Part shown: piece after piece, positions 1-8,672 of the stretch
How positions within the stretch are numbered: the first letter of the stretch is position 1
How the letters are laid out: each line of letters opens with the position of its first letter
Source of the DNA: an uncultured Pelagibacteraceae bacterium
GTDB lineage: Bacteria; Pseudomonadota; Alphaproteobacteria; Pelagibacterales; Pelagibacteraceae
Direction: 5' to 3'
NCBI GenBank assembly: GCA_902634455.1
Contig: CACPKQ010000010.1
Span: 1-42,611 of the forward strand
Length of the DNA stretch: 42,611 bases
Position numbers and translations under genes: made by a program
Notes under the pieces: model-generated
What the model was told of the DNA's origin: nothing
Database searches by the model: none
The model's input: only the letters and a program-made list of their open reading frames with translations

Positions 1-1
1 A

Positions 2-370
2 GGTGTTAATATTCCTCAAAATAAAATTGTTCAAGTAGGACTTACTTATATCTATGGTATAGGTGAAAAATTCTCAAAACAAATATGTAAAAATCTTGAA
101 ATTCCTAAATCTAAAAGAGTGAATGAACTAACTGATGATCAGATATTAAAGATAAGAGAATATATTGATAAAAATTTTACTGTCGAAGGAGATTTAAGAA
201 GAGAAAATTCTTTAAGTATAAAAAGATTAATAGATTTAGCAACTTATAGAGGTTCTAGACATAGAAAAAAATTACCAGTAAGAGGTCAAAGAACAAGATG
301 CAATGCCAGAACAAGAAAAGGTAAAGCAATAGCTATAGCTGGTAAAAAATTAACACCATTAAAAAAATAA
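2..370 (+). CDS. rpsM: 30S ribosomal protein S13 (5' end cut by window)
   Basis: Small-subunit head protein that contacts 16S rRNA, S19 and the P-site tRNA. The reading frame is open from base 2 and begins at the GVNIP segment, so only about five N-terminal residues lie outside the window. The family hallmarks are present: YIYGIG near the start, [16 protein letters not shown] in the basic C-terminal half, and a lysine-rich tail. A GTG at 119 is in frame but internal, because homology continues upstream of it. It is followed after 3 nt by rpsK, the usual order of the alpha operon. Certain assignment, partial gene. Confidence 0.97.
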   Translation, partial: GVNIPQNKIVQVGLTYIYGIGEKFSKQICKNLEIPKSKRVNELTDDQILKIREYIDKNFTVEGDLRRENSLSIKRLIDLATYRGSRHRKKLPVRGQRTRCNARTRKGKAIAIAGKKLTPLKK

Positions 371-373
371 AAA

Positions 374-817
374 ATGAAAAAAGAAAAAGTTGATATTAAA
401 GAGCAATCTCAAGAAAAAGTAAAAAATATAAAAAAAAGTACATATTCAAAAAAAAAAAAAATTAAAAAAAATGTATTGAATGGTGTTGCATATGTTCAGT
501 CAACTTTTAATAATACAATTGTATCTATAGCAGATACAAATGGTAATGTTATTTCTTGGGCTTCTGCAGGACAAAAAGGATTTAAAGGTTCTAGAAAATC
601 AACACCATATGCTGCTCAAGTAGCAGCTGATTCTGCTGCAGCTAAAGCTTTAGAGGTAGGTATGAAAAATCTATCTGTTGAAATTAAGGGACCTGGTTCA
701 GGTAGAGAAACTGCGCTTAGAGCTTTGCAAGCAAGGGGATTTAAGATTACTTCTATAAAAGATACAACACCGTTACCACACAATGGAACAAGACCACCAA
801 AAAAAAGGAGAGTGTAA
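374..817 (+). CDS. rpsK: 30S ribosomal protein S11
   Basis: Platform protein of the 30S subunit, next to the 3' end of 16S rRNA. The core from about residue 35 is canonical ([36 protein letters not shown]) and it ends in [14 protein letters not shown]-type sequence. At 147 aa it is about 18 residues longer than the E. coli protein; the extra length is an N-terminal, Lys/Glu-rich extension. The codons for residues about 25-30 contain an uninterrupted run of 14 A at 448-461. The stop codon abuts the rpoA start. Function certain; the role of the extension is unknown. Confidence 0.97.
   Translation: MKKEKVDIKEQSQEKVKNIKKSTYSKKKKIKKNVLNGVAYVQSTFNNTIVSIADTNGNVISWASAGQKGFKGSRKSTPYAAQVAADSAAAKALEVGMKNLSVEIKGPGSGRETALRALQARGFKITSIKDTTPLPHNGTRPPKKRRV
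806..810 (+). promoter_or_regulatory. Shine-Dalgarno of rpoA inside the rpsK 3' end
   Basis: AGGAG lies 7 nt before the rpoA ATG at 818 and overlaps the last codons of rpsK. It is one of few well-formed Shine-Dalgarno sequences in this window. It fixes the rpoA start and fits translational coupling within the operon. Confidence 0.7.
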
Positions 818-1846
818 ATGGAAACTACTGATGTAAATATAAAAAATTGGAAATCATTAATTAAACCAAATAAACTTGATGTTAAATTAAGTGAAGATAA
901 AACTTATGCCAAAATTATAGCTGAACCACTAGAAAAAGGATACGGTTTAACTTTAGGAAATTCCCTAAGAAGAATATTACTATCATCTATTAGAGGCACA
1001 GCTGTTACAGCGGTACAAATTGATGGAGTTCTTCATGAATTTACATCAATTAAAGGAGTAAGAGAGGATGTTACTGATATTGTGTTAAATGTTAAATCTT
1101 TAGCTTTAAAAGGTTCTTCAGAAGGATCTAAAAAATTAATATTAGATGCAAAAGGACCTGGTGAAATAAAAGCATCAAATATACAAACTGTTTCAGATAT
1201 AGAAATTTTAAATCCTGATTTAGTTATATGCAATTTAGATGAAAATACTAATTTTCATATGGAAATGACTGTTGGTAGTGGAAAAGGTTATGTACCAGCT
1301 GATATGAACAAACCAGAAGAACCTCCTTTGGGCTTAATACCAATTGATTCACTTTTTAGTCCAGTAAAAAAAGTTTCATATTCTGTTAGTACCGCAAGAG
1401 AGGGTAAGGCTCTTGATTATGATAAATTAACAATGGAAGTTGAGACAAATGGATCTATATCAGCAGAAGATGCTGTAGCTTATTCAGCGAGAATTTTTCA
1501 GGATCAAATAGGTATGTTTATAAATTTTGAAGAACCACAAGAGGTAATTATAAGGGAAAAACCTTCTGAACCTGAATTTAATAAAAATCTTTTAAGAAAA
1601 GTAGATGAGCTTGAATTGTCAGTTAGGTCAATGAATTGTTTAAAAAATGATAATATAATTTATATTGGTGATTTAGTTCAAAAATCAGAGGGAGAGATGT
1701 TAAGAACGCCAAATTTTGGTAGAAAATCATTAAATGAAATCAAAGAAGTTTTAAATGGAATGTCACTTTATCTAGGAATGGAAATTCCAAATTGGCCCCC
1801 TGATAACATTGCAGAACTATCAAAAAAACTGGAAGAATCTATTTAA
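818..1846 (+). CDS. rpoA: DNA-directed RNA polymerase alpha subunit
   Basis: Scaffold for assembly of beta and beta' and the docking site for UP elements and activators. The N-terminal dimerisation domain (about residues 10-235) carries [17 protein letters not shown], and the C-terminal domain (about 255-335) carries the helix-hairpin-helix with [14 protein letters not shown]. Length of 342 aa is normal. The start directly follows the rpsK stop and has a good Shine-Dalgarno. Its TAA shares one base with the ATG of rplQ. No anomaly seen. Confidence 0.98.
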   Translation: METTDVNIKNWKSLIKPNKLDVKLSEDKTYAKIIAEPLEKGYGLTLGNSLRRILLSSIRGTAVTAVQIDGVLHEFTSIKGVREDVTDIVLNVKSLALKGSSEGSKKLILDAKGPGEIKASNIQTVSDIEILNPDLVICNLDENTNFHMEMTVGSGKGYVPADMNKPEEPPLGLIPIDSLFSPVKKVSYSVSTAREGKALDYDKLTMEVETNGSISAEDAVAYSARIFQDQIGMFINFEEPQEVIIREKPSEPEFNKNLLRKVDELELSVRSMNCLKNDNIIYIGDLVQKSEGEMLRTPNFGRKSLNEIKEVLNGMSLYLGMEIPNWPPDNIAELSKKLEESI

Positions 1847-2286
1847 TGAGACATAAATTTGGATATAAAAAAATAAATAGAACTTCTGAACATAGAAAAG
1901 CGTTAATCAAAAATATGCTTAATTCACTTATTAAATATGAGCAAATTACAACGACTCTACCAAAGGCAAAAATATTAAAACCTCAGGCAGATAAAATAAT
2001 TACACTAGGTAAAAAAAAAACATTAGAAAACACTAGAACTTTAGTATCAAAATTACAAAGTATGGTATCAACAAATAAGGTAAAAAAGACATTGGCAAAA
2101 AGATATGAAAAAAGAAATGGCGGATATACACGAATTATAAAAGCAGGATTTAGATATGGAGATAACGCCCCAATGGCAATATTAGAGTTTGTTGACAGAG
2201 ATGTTGAAGCAAAAAAAGTAGATAAAAAAAAGAGAGAAACTGATACAAGTAAAAAAGAAGTTCAAAAAGAAGCAATAGCACAATAA
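1846..2286 (+). CDS. rplQ: 50S ribosomal protein L17
   Basis: Large-subunit protein near the exit tunnel. It opens with the family signature [20 protein letters not shown] and keeps the central ITTTLPKAK and the GGYTRIIKAGFRYGDNAPMAILEFVD block. The C-terminal 30 residues are a charged, lysine-rich tail of the kind seen in alphaproteobacterial L17 (146 aa in total). It overlaps rpoA by one base (TAATG), so translation is probably coupled. It is the last ribosomal gene of the operon. Confidence 0.97.
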   Translation: MRHKFGYKKINRTSEHRKALIKNMLNSLIKYEQITTTLPKAKILKPQADKIITLGKKKTLENTRTLVSKLQSMVSTNKVKKTLAKRYEKRNGGYTRIIKAGFRYGDNAPMAILEFVDRDVEAKKVDKKKRETDTSKKEVQKEAIAQ

Positions 2287-2297
2287 ACATAAAATTA

Positions 2298-3212
2298 ATG
2301 AAAAAGTCTTTCAAAGTAGACAAAGTGTCTATTGGAATAAGGTTTGATAGATGGATTAGAAATAATATTGGAAAAGTGCCTCAATCATTAATAGAAAAAG
2401 ATTTAAGAAAAGGAAATATAAAATTAAATAAAAAAAAAACTAAAAGCTCAACAAAACTTAAGTTAAATGACGAAATAACATTTTTTGATCTAAATTATAA
2501 ATTAGATTTATCAAAAAAAAAAAGAAAATTTATTCCATCGGGCGAAATAATCAAAGAAAGCGAAGAACAAATAATTGACAATAATGAAAATTTTGTAGTT
2601 ATAAATAAACAGTCAGGAATTTCCGTACAAGGTGGAACAAAATCAAAAAAAAATTTAATTGATATATTCACAAATAGTAAAATTTTCAAAAATCAAAAGC
2701 CATATCCAGTTCATAGACTCGATAAGGCTACATCAGGTGTTTTAATTATCGCAAAAAATAGAGAAACAGCCAAGCTTTTAACTAGTTTATTTAGAATTAG
2801 AAAAATTCACAAAACATACTTAGCTATTTCTAATGGTGAAATTGAAAAAAATGATGGTGAATTGAATCATGATCTAATTAGATATGAGGGGAAAAAGAAA
2901 GTTTTAGAAAATGCTAAAACTTTTTTTAAGATTCTAGATAAAAATTTAAATTGCTCTTTAATTCAATTAAAACCTATAACAGGTAGAAAACACCAGATAA
3001 GAAAACAATTATATTACATTGGTCATTGCGTTTTAGGTGATGATAAATATCATAATACTATATATAAAAGAAATATTAACAATGAATTAATGCTTCATTC
3101 ACATCAAATTCGCTTTATGATTAATAAAAAAAAATACTCATACAAAGCATTGTTACCTGAACATTTTAAAAAAATGTTAAAAATAAAAAGACTTAAATTT
3201 TCAAATTTTTAA
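2298..3212 (+). CDS. RluC/RluD-family 23S rRNA pseudouridine synthase
   Basis: Isomerises specific uridines of 23S rRNA to pseudouridine. An N-terminal S4-like RNA-binding domain (about residues 5-65) precedes the RsuA/RluA catalytic domain. The motif HRLDKATSGVLIIAKN places the catalytic aspartate at about residue 142, and LKPITGRKHQIRKQL is the second family motif. At 304 aa it is standard. The position after rplQ, 11 nt downstream, and the S4 domain favour RluC over RluD, but the target uridines cannot be read from sequence. Its last 20 bp overlap the 3' end of lipB on the other strand. Confidence 0.88.
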   Translation: MKKSFKVDKVSIGIRFDRWIRNNIGKVPQSLIEKDLRKGNIKLNKKKTKSSTKLKLNDEITFFDLNYKLDLSKKKRKFIPSGEIIKESEEQIIDNNENFVVINKQSGISVQGGTKSKKNLIDIFTNSKIFKNQKPYPVHRLDKATSGVLIIAKNRETAKLLTSLFRIRKIHKTYLAISNGEIEKNDGELNHDLIRYEGKKKVLENAKTFFKILDKNLNCSLIQLKPITGRKHQIRKQLYYIGHCVLGDDKYHNTIYKRNINNELMLHSHQIRFMINKKKYSYKALLPEHFKKMLKIKRLKFSNF

Positions 3213-3816
3213 CTAAATGTTTTTCAAGTACACTCGAAACATTGCTGTAGTCTTGTTTTTTTATATTTAGCAAGTTTGTGACCTCTCGATCAGCAATTCC
3301 ACAAGGAATGATTTTTTTATATGAACTTAAATCATTATTTATATTTAGAGAAAAGCCATGATAAGCAACCCATTTTTTTACTTTAATTCCTATAGCTGCT
3401 ACTTTTTTTGATTTTTTATTTTTTGTATACCAGATACCTATTTTTTTTCTGTCACTTTTTGTTTTTATTTTATATTCATGTAATGTATTAACTATTGATT
3501 CTTCTATTATGTTAATAAAATTTCTGATATCACGTTTTCTTTTATTTAAATTTATTACAAAGTAGCAAACTAACTGACCTGGACCGTGCCAAGTTATTTT
3601 TCCTCCTCTTGAGGTTTTTAATATTTTTATTGATTTATCTATAATTTCTTCTTTTTTAAAACTAATTCCTCCAGTGAAAATAGAAGGATGACTAAGAAAC
3701 CATATAAGTTCATTCTCATCTTTTTTATTAATTATATTCTCTACTTTTCTCTCAAGTATATTAATAGCTTTATCGTATTTTATTGGTTTTATTGATTTTT
3801 TTATCTCTATTTTCAT
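3193..3816 (-). CDS. lipB: Octanoyl-[ACP]:protein N-octanoyltransferase
   Basis: Transfers octanoyl from acyl carrier protein to lipoyl domains of 2-oxoacid dehydrogenases and to GcvH, the first step of lipoate synthesis. Signatures in order: HPSIFTGG (about 43-50), RGGKITWHGPGQLVCY (70-85), KKVAAIGIKVKKW with the probable catalytic lysine near residue 138, and PCGI with the catalytic cysteine near 172; the 34-residue spacing between the two fits the family. Length 207 aa is normal. It converges on the pseudouridine synthase with a 20-bp overlap and diverges from mgtE. Confidence 0.95.
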   Translation of the reverse strand: MKIEIKKSIKPIKYDKAINILERKVENIINKKDENELIWFLSHPSIFTGGISFKKEEIIDKSIKILKTSRGGKITWHGPGQLVCYFVINLNKRKRDIRNFINIIEESIVNTLHEYKIKTKSDRKKIGIWYTKNKKSKKVAAIGIKVKKWVAYHGFSLNINNDLSSYKKIIPCGIADREVTNLLNIKKQDYSNVSSVLEKHLVKNLKI

Positions 3817-3875
3817 TTAAGAATTGTAATATAAAAATTATCCATTAATAGTGCCTTATAAAACAAAGGTTTTTT
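3817..3875. promoter_or_regulatory. Divergent lipB/mgtE intergenic region
   Basis: These 59 bp must hold the start signals for both lipB (leftward) and mgtE (rightward). They are AT-rich, with a TATAAA-like element about 20 bp before mgtE, but no convincing -35 box. The span is too short for an M-box magnesium riboswitch. Placement by context only. Confidence 0.35.
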
Positions 3876-5258
3876 ATGACTTTAATTAAAAAAATAAAAG
3901 ATAAAAAAGTCAATTTTGAATTTAATAAAGAATATATCAAGGTTGTAACTGATAAAATTGCTAATAATGATGCAGATTTTATATCAAAATCTTTCAATGA
4001 TATGCATCCTGCAGATGCAGCCGACATAATTGAGCATTTAAATCAAGGAGATAGAGAAAATTTAATTAAATTAAATAATTTTAAAATAGATCCCCAGGTT
4101 TTTGTTGAACTAAATGAATCAATAAAATCAGAAATAATTACATATTTGTCCATAGACTCAATTGTATATATTTTAAAAAACCTAGAATCTGACGATTCAA
4201 TCAAAATTATAGAAAATTTAGATGAAAAAAACAAAAATGATGTTTTAAGCTCTTTGCCACCAAAAGACCGATTCGTATTATTAGAAAGCTTAAGTTACCC
4301 CGAGGACTCAGCTGCAAGAATTATGCAAAGAGAATTTACCGCAATCCCAAGCAACTGGTCTGTAGGTCAAACTATTGATTATTTAAGAGAAAATAAAGAT
4401 TTACCAGAAGAGTTTTTAGAAATTTTTATTGTAGATAATGAATTTAAACCAATAGGTACAGTTCCTTCTTCAAAAGTTTTGAGAACAGCAAGAGATAGAA
4501 AAATGATTTCAATTATGAACGAGTCACAATTGTCAATACCAGTAAATATGGATAGAGAGGAAGTTGGTCACTTATTTGAAAATTATAACTTAAACTCAGC
4601 CTGTGTAGTCGATAAAAATAATAAATTAGTAGGTATGATAACAAGTGATGATGTACTTACTGTTTTAAAAGAAGAAGCCGAAGAGGATGCGTTAAGATTA
4701 GCTGGAGTTGGCGATGAAGAAATTACTGATGGAGTTTTAAAAAAAACAAAGAGAAGATTTACATGGCTTTTGCTTAATTTATTTACAGCAGTAATTGCCT
4801 CAGTTGTTATTGGATTTTTTCAAGAAGATATAGAAAAAGTTGTTGCATTAGCAGTTTTAATGCCAATAGTTGCTTCGATGGGTGGAAACGCTGGTATGCA
4901 AACTTTAGCTGTTACGATTAGAACTATTGCGACCAATGAATTAACTAAAAATAATTTTACAGAAAATGTGCTTAAAGAATTTTCAATTGGTATTTTGAAT
5001 GGTGTAATTTTTGCAATTATAAGCGCAATCATAGTTCAGTTATGGTTTCAAGACACAACTTTATCTCTTATAATTTCAATTTCCATGATATTAAATATGA
5101 TTGTAGCAGGCCTTTTTGGAATTTTAATCCCAATCACTCTAAAAAAATTTAAAATAGATCCAGCAATAGCATCAAGTGTCTTTGTTACTACAATTACTGA
5201 TGTTATAGGGTTTTTGTCATTCTTAGGTATAGGTGCATTTTTTTTCTATGGAACTTAA
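3876..5258 (+). CDS. mgtE: Magnesium transporter MgtE
   Basis: Mg2+-gated Mg2+ channel/transporter of the inner membrane. The domain order is complete: an acidic, helical MgtE N domain (about 35-140), a pair of CBS domains (about 145-270), a plug helix, and a C-terminal membrane domain with five predicted helices from about residue 297. The pore signature PIVASMGGNAGMQT sits at about 330-343. Length 460 aa is typical. The N and CBS domains are the family's cytosolic Mg2+ sensor, so control is probably at the protein level. Its stop overlaps the panC stop on the opposite strand by 4 bp. Confidence 0.95.
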   Translation: MTLIKKIKDKKVNFEFNKEYIKVVTDKIANNDADFISKSFNDMHPADAADIIEHLNQGDRENLIKLNNFKIDPQVFVELNESIKSEIITYLSIDSIVYILKNLESDDSIKIIENLDEKNKNDVLSSLPPKDRFVLLESLSYPEDSAARIMQREFTAIPSNWSVGQTIDYLRENKDLPEEFLEIFIVDNEFKPIGTVPSSKVLRTARDRKMISIMNESQLSIPVNMDREEVGHLFENYNLNSACVVDKNNKLVGMITSDDVLTVLKEEAEEDALRLAGVGDEEITDGVLKKTKRRFTWLLLNLFTAVIASVVIGFFQEDIEKVVALAVLMPIVASMGGNAGMQTLAVTIRTIATNELTKNNFTENVLKEFSIGILNGVIFAIISAIIVQLWFQDTTLSLIISISMILNMIVAGLFGILIPITLKKFKIDPAIASSVFVTTITDVIGFLSFLGIGAFFFYGT

Positions 5259-6064
5259 AAATTATCAATTAATCTTACATTATTCATATAAAAAGCTATA
5301 AATATTTTAAAATTTTTTTTATTAAATTTTTTAGAAAAATTATATTTATTTCTTATTTCAAAATATTCAACATTTATTCCATTTTTAACTAATTCTTTTT
5401 TGACAAATTTTAATTTATTTTTATTAGTTAATTTTTTTTTAATTAATTTGTAAAGTCTTTTTATTTTTAGAGACACTATTGAGGCTTTCAGCAAATCCTT
5501 TTTTTTTAATAGAAAATTTCTCGAAGAATAAGGTAGAGAGTTATTATCCCTTATAGTTTTGCAGGAAATTATTTTAGTGTTAAATTTATTTTTTATAAAT
5601 TTTTTAATCAAATGTACTTGTTGATAGTCTTTTTCACCTAAAAAAACAAATTTAGCTTTTACAATTTGTAATAATTGATTCATTACAGCCAGAACACCTT
5701 CAAAATGTCCTTTTCTAAATTTTGCACATAAAATTTTATCCTTTTTAATAATTTTTATTCTCATTTTATTTTTATTTTTATAAATATGACTAACTTTTGG
5801 AATAAAAACGAAATCAACACCCTTTTTCTTTAATATTTTAATATCTCGAGATATATTACTCGGGTATTTATTATAGTCATTTTTTTTATTAAATTGCGAA
5901 GGATTTACAAAAATACTTATTAAAGTTTTGCTACATTTTTTTTTGCAAGAATCGATTAAAGACAAGTGACCTTTATGCAAAGCGCCCATTGTCGGAACAA
6001 AACCAATGTTTGCCTTAAAATCAACTTCTTTGTTTAATTTATTAATACTTTTAATAATCCTCAT
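5255..6064 (-). CDS. panC: Pantothenate synthetase
   Basis: ATP-dependent condensation of pantoate with beta-alanine, the last step of vitamin B5 synthesis. Visible motifs: FVPTMGALHKGHLSLI (about 22-37), the HIGH-like nucleotide-binding segment; GEKDYQQVHLI (about 143); and SSRNFLL (about 180), the KMSKS-equivalent loop. At 269 aa it is slightly shorter than the usual 280 or so, with a lysine-rich C-terminal half. panB and panD are not in the window. It stands alone between mgtE (convergent, 4-bp overlap) and galU (divergent, 34 bp). Confidence 0.95.
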   Translation of the reverse strand: MRIIKSINKLNKEVDFKANIGFVPTMGALHKGHLSLIDSCKKKCSKTLISIFVNPSQFNKKNDYNKYPSNISRDIKILKKKGVDFVFIPKVSHIYKNKNKMRIKIIKKDKILCAKFRKGHFEGVLAVMNQLLQIVKAKFVFLGEKDYQQVHLIKKFIKNKFNTKIISCKTIRDNNSLPYSSRNFLLKKKDLLKASIVSLKIKRLYKLIKKKLTNKNKLKFVKKELVKNGINVEYFEIRNKYNFSKKFNKKNFKIFIAFYMNNVRLIDNF

Positions 6065-6098
6065 TTATGATAGTGAGCATAATAGTTAAAACATTTTG
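6065..6098. promoter_or_regulatory. Divergent panC/galU intergenic region
   Basis: Only 34 bp separate the two start codons. A CATAAT element at about 6078-6083 could be a -10 for galU, giving a very short leader. Any -35 would then lie inside panC. Low confidence. Confidence 0.3.
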
Positions 6099-6914
6099 AT
6101 GATAAGACAAGCAATAATTCCACTTGCAGGTTTAGGTACTAGGCTTTTACCTTTAACTAGTGTGTTTCCAAAAGAACTTTTACCAATAAATGGAAAACCA
6201 GGATTAGAATATATTTTAGACGAATGCATTAACGCAGGCATTAAAGAATTTATATTTATAATCTCGAATAAAAAAAAACTCATTAAAAAGTATTTTTATA
6301 ATGATAAATTTTACAAAAGTATAATAAAAAAGAAAAAAGACACAAGAGTCATTAAAGAATATAAAAAAATTCTCAATTTAAAAAAAAAAATAAAATTTGT
6401 TTATCAAAATAAACCTTTAGGAACAGGTGATGCAATTTTAAAAACAAAAAAACATATAACTGGGTCACATTTTTTAATTCTATTTCCAGATGATTTAATT
6501 ATGAATAAAAATTGTTCAAAAGACATGATTTTAGTTCATAAAAAATTTAATTGTTCAGTAATGGCATCTATTAAAGTTCAGAAGAAAAATGTGAGTAGGT
6601 GGGGAATTTATTCAATAAAAAAAAAAATAAATAAAAATAATTTTATAATTAAAGATGTAGTTGAAAAACCCAAACAAAAAGATGCGCCATCTACTAATGC
6701 TGTTATAGGAAGATATATTTTACCAAAAGAAATTTTTGCAAAGCTAGAAAAACAAAATAAAGGTATCGGTGGAGAAATACATATAACCGACTCAATCAGA
6801 AAATTAATAAAAGAAAACCATATATTTATTGGCCATAATTTTGCTGGAAAATATTTAGACTGTGGATCCATGAATGGTTATATAAAATCATCTTTGGAAA
6901 TTTCAAAATTATGA
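6099..6914 (+). CDS. galU: UTP-glucose-1-phosphate uridylyltransferase
   Basis: Makes UDP-glucose from UTP and glucose-1-phosphate. The nucleotidyltransferase fold begins with IIPLAGLGTRLLPLT and FPKELLPING, the GxGTR and KE.LP signatures. VEKP and a GRYILPKEIF segment follow, and it ends in the sugar-binding GGEIHITD region. I chose the ATG at 6099 over the TTG one codon upstream because it gives the usual M-I-R-Q type start (271 aa). It overlaps ugd by 4 bp (ATGA), and ugd uses its product, so the pair is a functional unit. Confidence 0.94.
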   Translation: MIRQAIIPLAGLGTRLLPLTSVFPKELLPINGKPGLEYILDECINAGIKEFIFIISNKKKLIKKYFYNDKFYKSIIKKKKDTRVIKEYKKILNLKKKIKFVYQNKPLGTGDAILKTKKHITGSHFLILFPDDLIMNKNCSKDMILVHKKFNCSVMASIKVQKKNVSRWGIYSIKKKINKNNFIIKDVVEKPKQKDAPSTNAVIGRYILPKEIFAKLEKQNKGIGGEIHITDSIRKLIKENHIFIGHNFAGKYLDCGSMNGYIKSSLEISKL

Positions 6915-8209
6915 AACTATGTATGATAGGAACCGGTTATGTTGGTTTGGTCAGCGGTGTATGTTTTGCTGACCTAGGAAACGAAGTTATATGTGTAGAT
7001 AAAGATTTAAATAAAATTAATAAGTTAAGAAAATCAATTATTCCGATTTATGAGCCTGGTTTAGATGAGTTAGTCAAAAAAAACAGCAAATCAGGAAGAT
7101 TAAAATTTTCTACCAATATTAATGAGTCCGTTCAAAAATCAAATATTATTTTTATTTGTGTTGGTACACCAACTAAGAAAAACAAATATGAAGCTGACTT
7201 ATCCCAAGTTTATGATGTAGCTAAGAAAATAAGTAAAAATATTAAATCTTTTAAAATAATTATTAACAAATCTACAGTTCCAGTTATGACGGGTGATAAA
7301 GTAGAAAAAATCATATCCAGAAAAGTAAAAAAAAATTTGTTTAGTGTTGTTTCGAATCCTGAATTTTTGAGGGAAGGAGAGGCTATAAGAGATTTTGTTT
7401 ACCCTGATAGAATTGTTATTGGAACTTCTAGTAAAAAATCAAATAAAATACTTAAGAATTTATATTCTCCTCTTATTTCAAAGGGAGCAAAATACATAAA
7501 TACATCGAGAAGAGCTGCAGAATTAATTAAATATGCTTCTAATGCATTTCTTGCCACTAAAATAACATTTATAAATGAACTAGCTAACTTATGTGAGAAA
7601 TTAAATATTAATGTAGAGGATTTATCAATTGGTATCGGAACAGATAAGAGAATAGGAGGAAGATTTTTAAGAGCAGGTCCAGCATATGGTGGTTCATGTT
7701 TTCCAAAAGATACTAGAGCGCTAGTTGATACGGCTAATAAATCATTAACATCTTTGTCTGTAATAAAATCAGTAATAAACTCAAACAATAAAAGATCAAA
7801 TCTACTTTTGAACAACATAAGTAAAATTTTAAAAAATAGAATTAAAAATAAAAAAATTACATTTTTAGGAGTTACTTTTAAAGCTAACACTGATGATATG
7901 AGAGAGTCTTCAAGTTTAAAAATGATACCTTACTTAAATAAAAAAGGTGCAAAAATTAAATATTACGATCCAACTGGAAAAAAAAGTGAGTTTGATAAAT
8001 TAAAAAATGTTCAATTTAAAAAAAATATAAAAGAAGCCTGCATGTCATCAGATTTAATAATCATTCACACGGAATGGAATGAATTTAAACTAATTGATCT
8101 AAAAAGAATAGTTAATAAAAAAAAATTTATTGTTTATGATCTAAGAAATATTTATTCACCTGAAAAAATAAAAAAACAAAAAATTCAATATTTTGGAATT
8201 GGTCGATAA
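6911..8209 (+). CDS. ugd: UDP-glucose 6-dehydrogenase
   Basis: Two-step NAD+-dependent oxidation of UDP-glucose to UDP-glucuronate, a precursor for surface polysaccharide or lipid sugars. The Rossmann motif GTGYVG is at residues 7-12. VGTPT and SNPEFLREGEAI follow, and the catalytic cysteine lies in PAYGGSCFPKDTRAL (Cys263). LGVTFKANTDDMRES marks the C-terminal UDP-binding domain. Length 432 aa is standard. It is coupled to galU by an ATGA overlap and ends 1 bp before the ridA stop on the other strand. Confidence 0.95.
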   Translation: MKLCMIGTGYVGLVSGVCFADLGNEVICVDKDLNKINKLRKSIIPIYEPGLDELVKKNSKSGRLKFSTNINESVQKSNIIFICVGTPTKKNKYEADLSQVYDVAKKISKNIKSFKIIINKSTVPVMTGDKVEKIISRKVKKNLFSVVSNPEFLREGEAIRDFVYPDRIVIGTSSKKSNKILKNLYSPLISKGAKYINTSRRAAELIKYASNAFLATKITFINELANLCEKLNINVEDLSIGIGTDKRIGGRFLRAGPAYGGSCFPKDTRALVDTANKSLTSLSVIKSVINSNNKRSNLLLNNISKILKNRIKNKKITFLGVTFKANTDDMRESSSLKMIPYLNKKGAKIKYYDPTGKKSEFDKLKNVQFKKNIKEACMSSDLIIIHTEWNEFKLIDLKRIVNKKKFIVYDLRNIYSPEKIKKQKIQYFGIGR

Positions 8210-8210
8210 A

Positions 8211-8672
8211 TTAATTTAACTCAAAAATTGCATCAACTTCTACAGCTACTCCTAAGGGTAAACTATTAGTACTCACAGCGGCTCGTGCATGCATACCATT
8301 ATCATCAAATACTTTTGCTATTGTATCAGATGCACCATTAATAACCTTTGGTTGATCTGTAAAATCATCTGTTGAATTAACAAAGCCAGTTAATTTTATA
8401 CAATTTTTGATTTTAGAAAGATCATTTGACAAATGTTTTTTTGCTTGTGATATAATGCTTAAAGCACATCTTGCAGCAGCTTCATATCCTTCTTCTGTGG
8501 TCAAATTCTTTCCTAATTTACCTTTTATTAAATTTCCACTTGCATCCATTGAAATTTGTCCCGATATATATAGAATTTTTCCAACTTCTTTAGTAGCAAC
8601 GTAGGACCCTACTGGATCAGCTGCCTTTGGAAGGTTAAATTTGTTTTTTTTTAAATTCTCTTCAAATTTCAT
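8211..8672 (-). CDS. RidA/YjgF-family enamine/imine deaminase
   Basis: Probable hydrolase of reactive enamine/imine intermediates released by PLP enzymes. The 153-aa protein has the RidA-like trimer fold signatures: ILYISGQISMD near residue 33, a CIKLTGFVNS strand, and ARAAVSTNSLPLGVAVEVDAIFEL at the C-terminus with the conserved arginine near 131. It is longer than classic RidA (about 128 aa) by an N-terminal segment and so belongs to a YjgF subgroup whose substrate is not certain. Its ATG overlaps the topA stop by 4 bp, so it is probably translationally coupled to topA. Exact substrate unknown. Confidence 0.85.
   Translation of the reverse strand: MKFEENLKKNKFNLPKAADPVGSYVATKEVGKILYISGQISMDASGNLIKGKLGKNLTTEEGYEAAARCALSIISQAKKHLSNDLSKIKNCIKLTGFVNSTDDFTDQPKVINGASDTIAKVFDDNGMHARAAVSTNSLPLGVAVEVDAIFELN

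Noticed and set aside
119-370. rpsM starting at the GTG at 119
   Set aside because: S13 homology continues in frame upstream to the window edge, so the gene is only truncated by the window.
3817-3875. Magnesium riboswitch upstream of mgtE
   Set aside because: The whole gap is 59 bp with no extended paired region, far too short for an M-box or ykoK element.
7399-7890. 163-codon open frame on the minus strand inside ugd
   Set aside because: It is the complement of a well-conserved coding region and is rich in Phe/Leu/Ser as expected from reversed Lys/Asn codons. It has no family motif and no start context.
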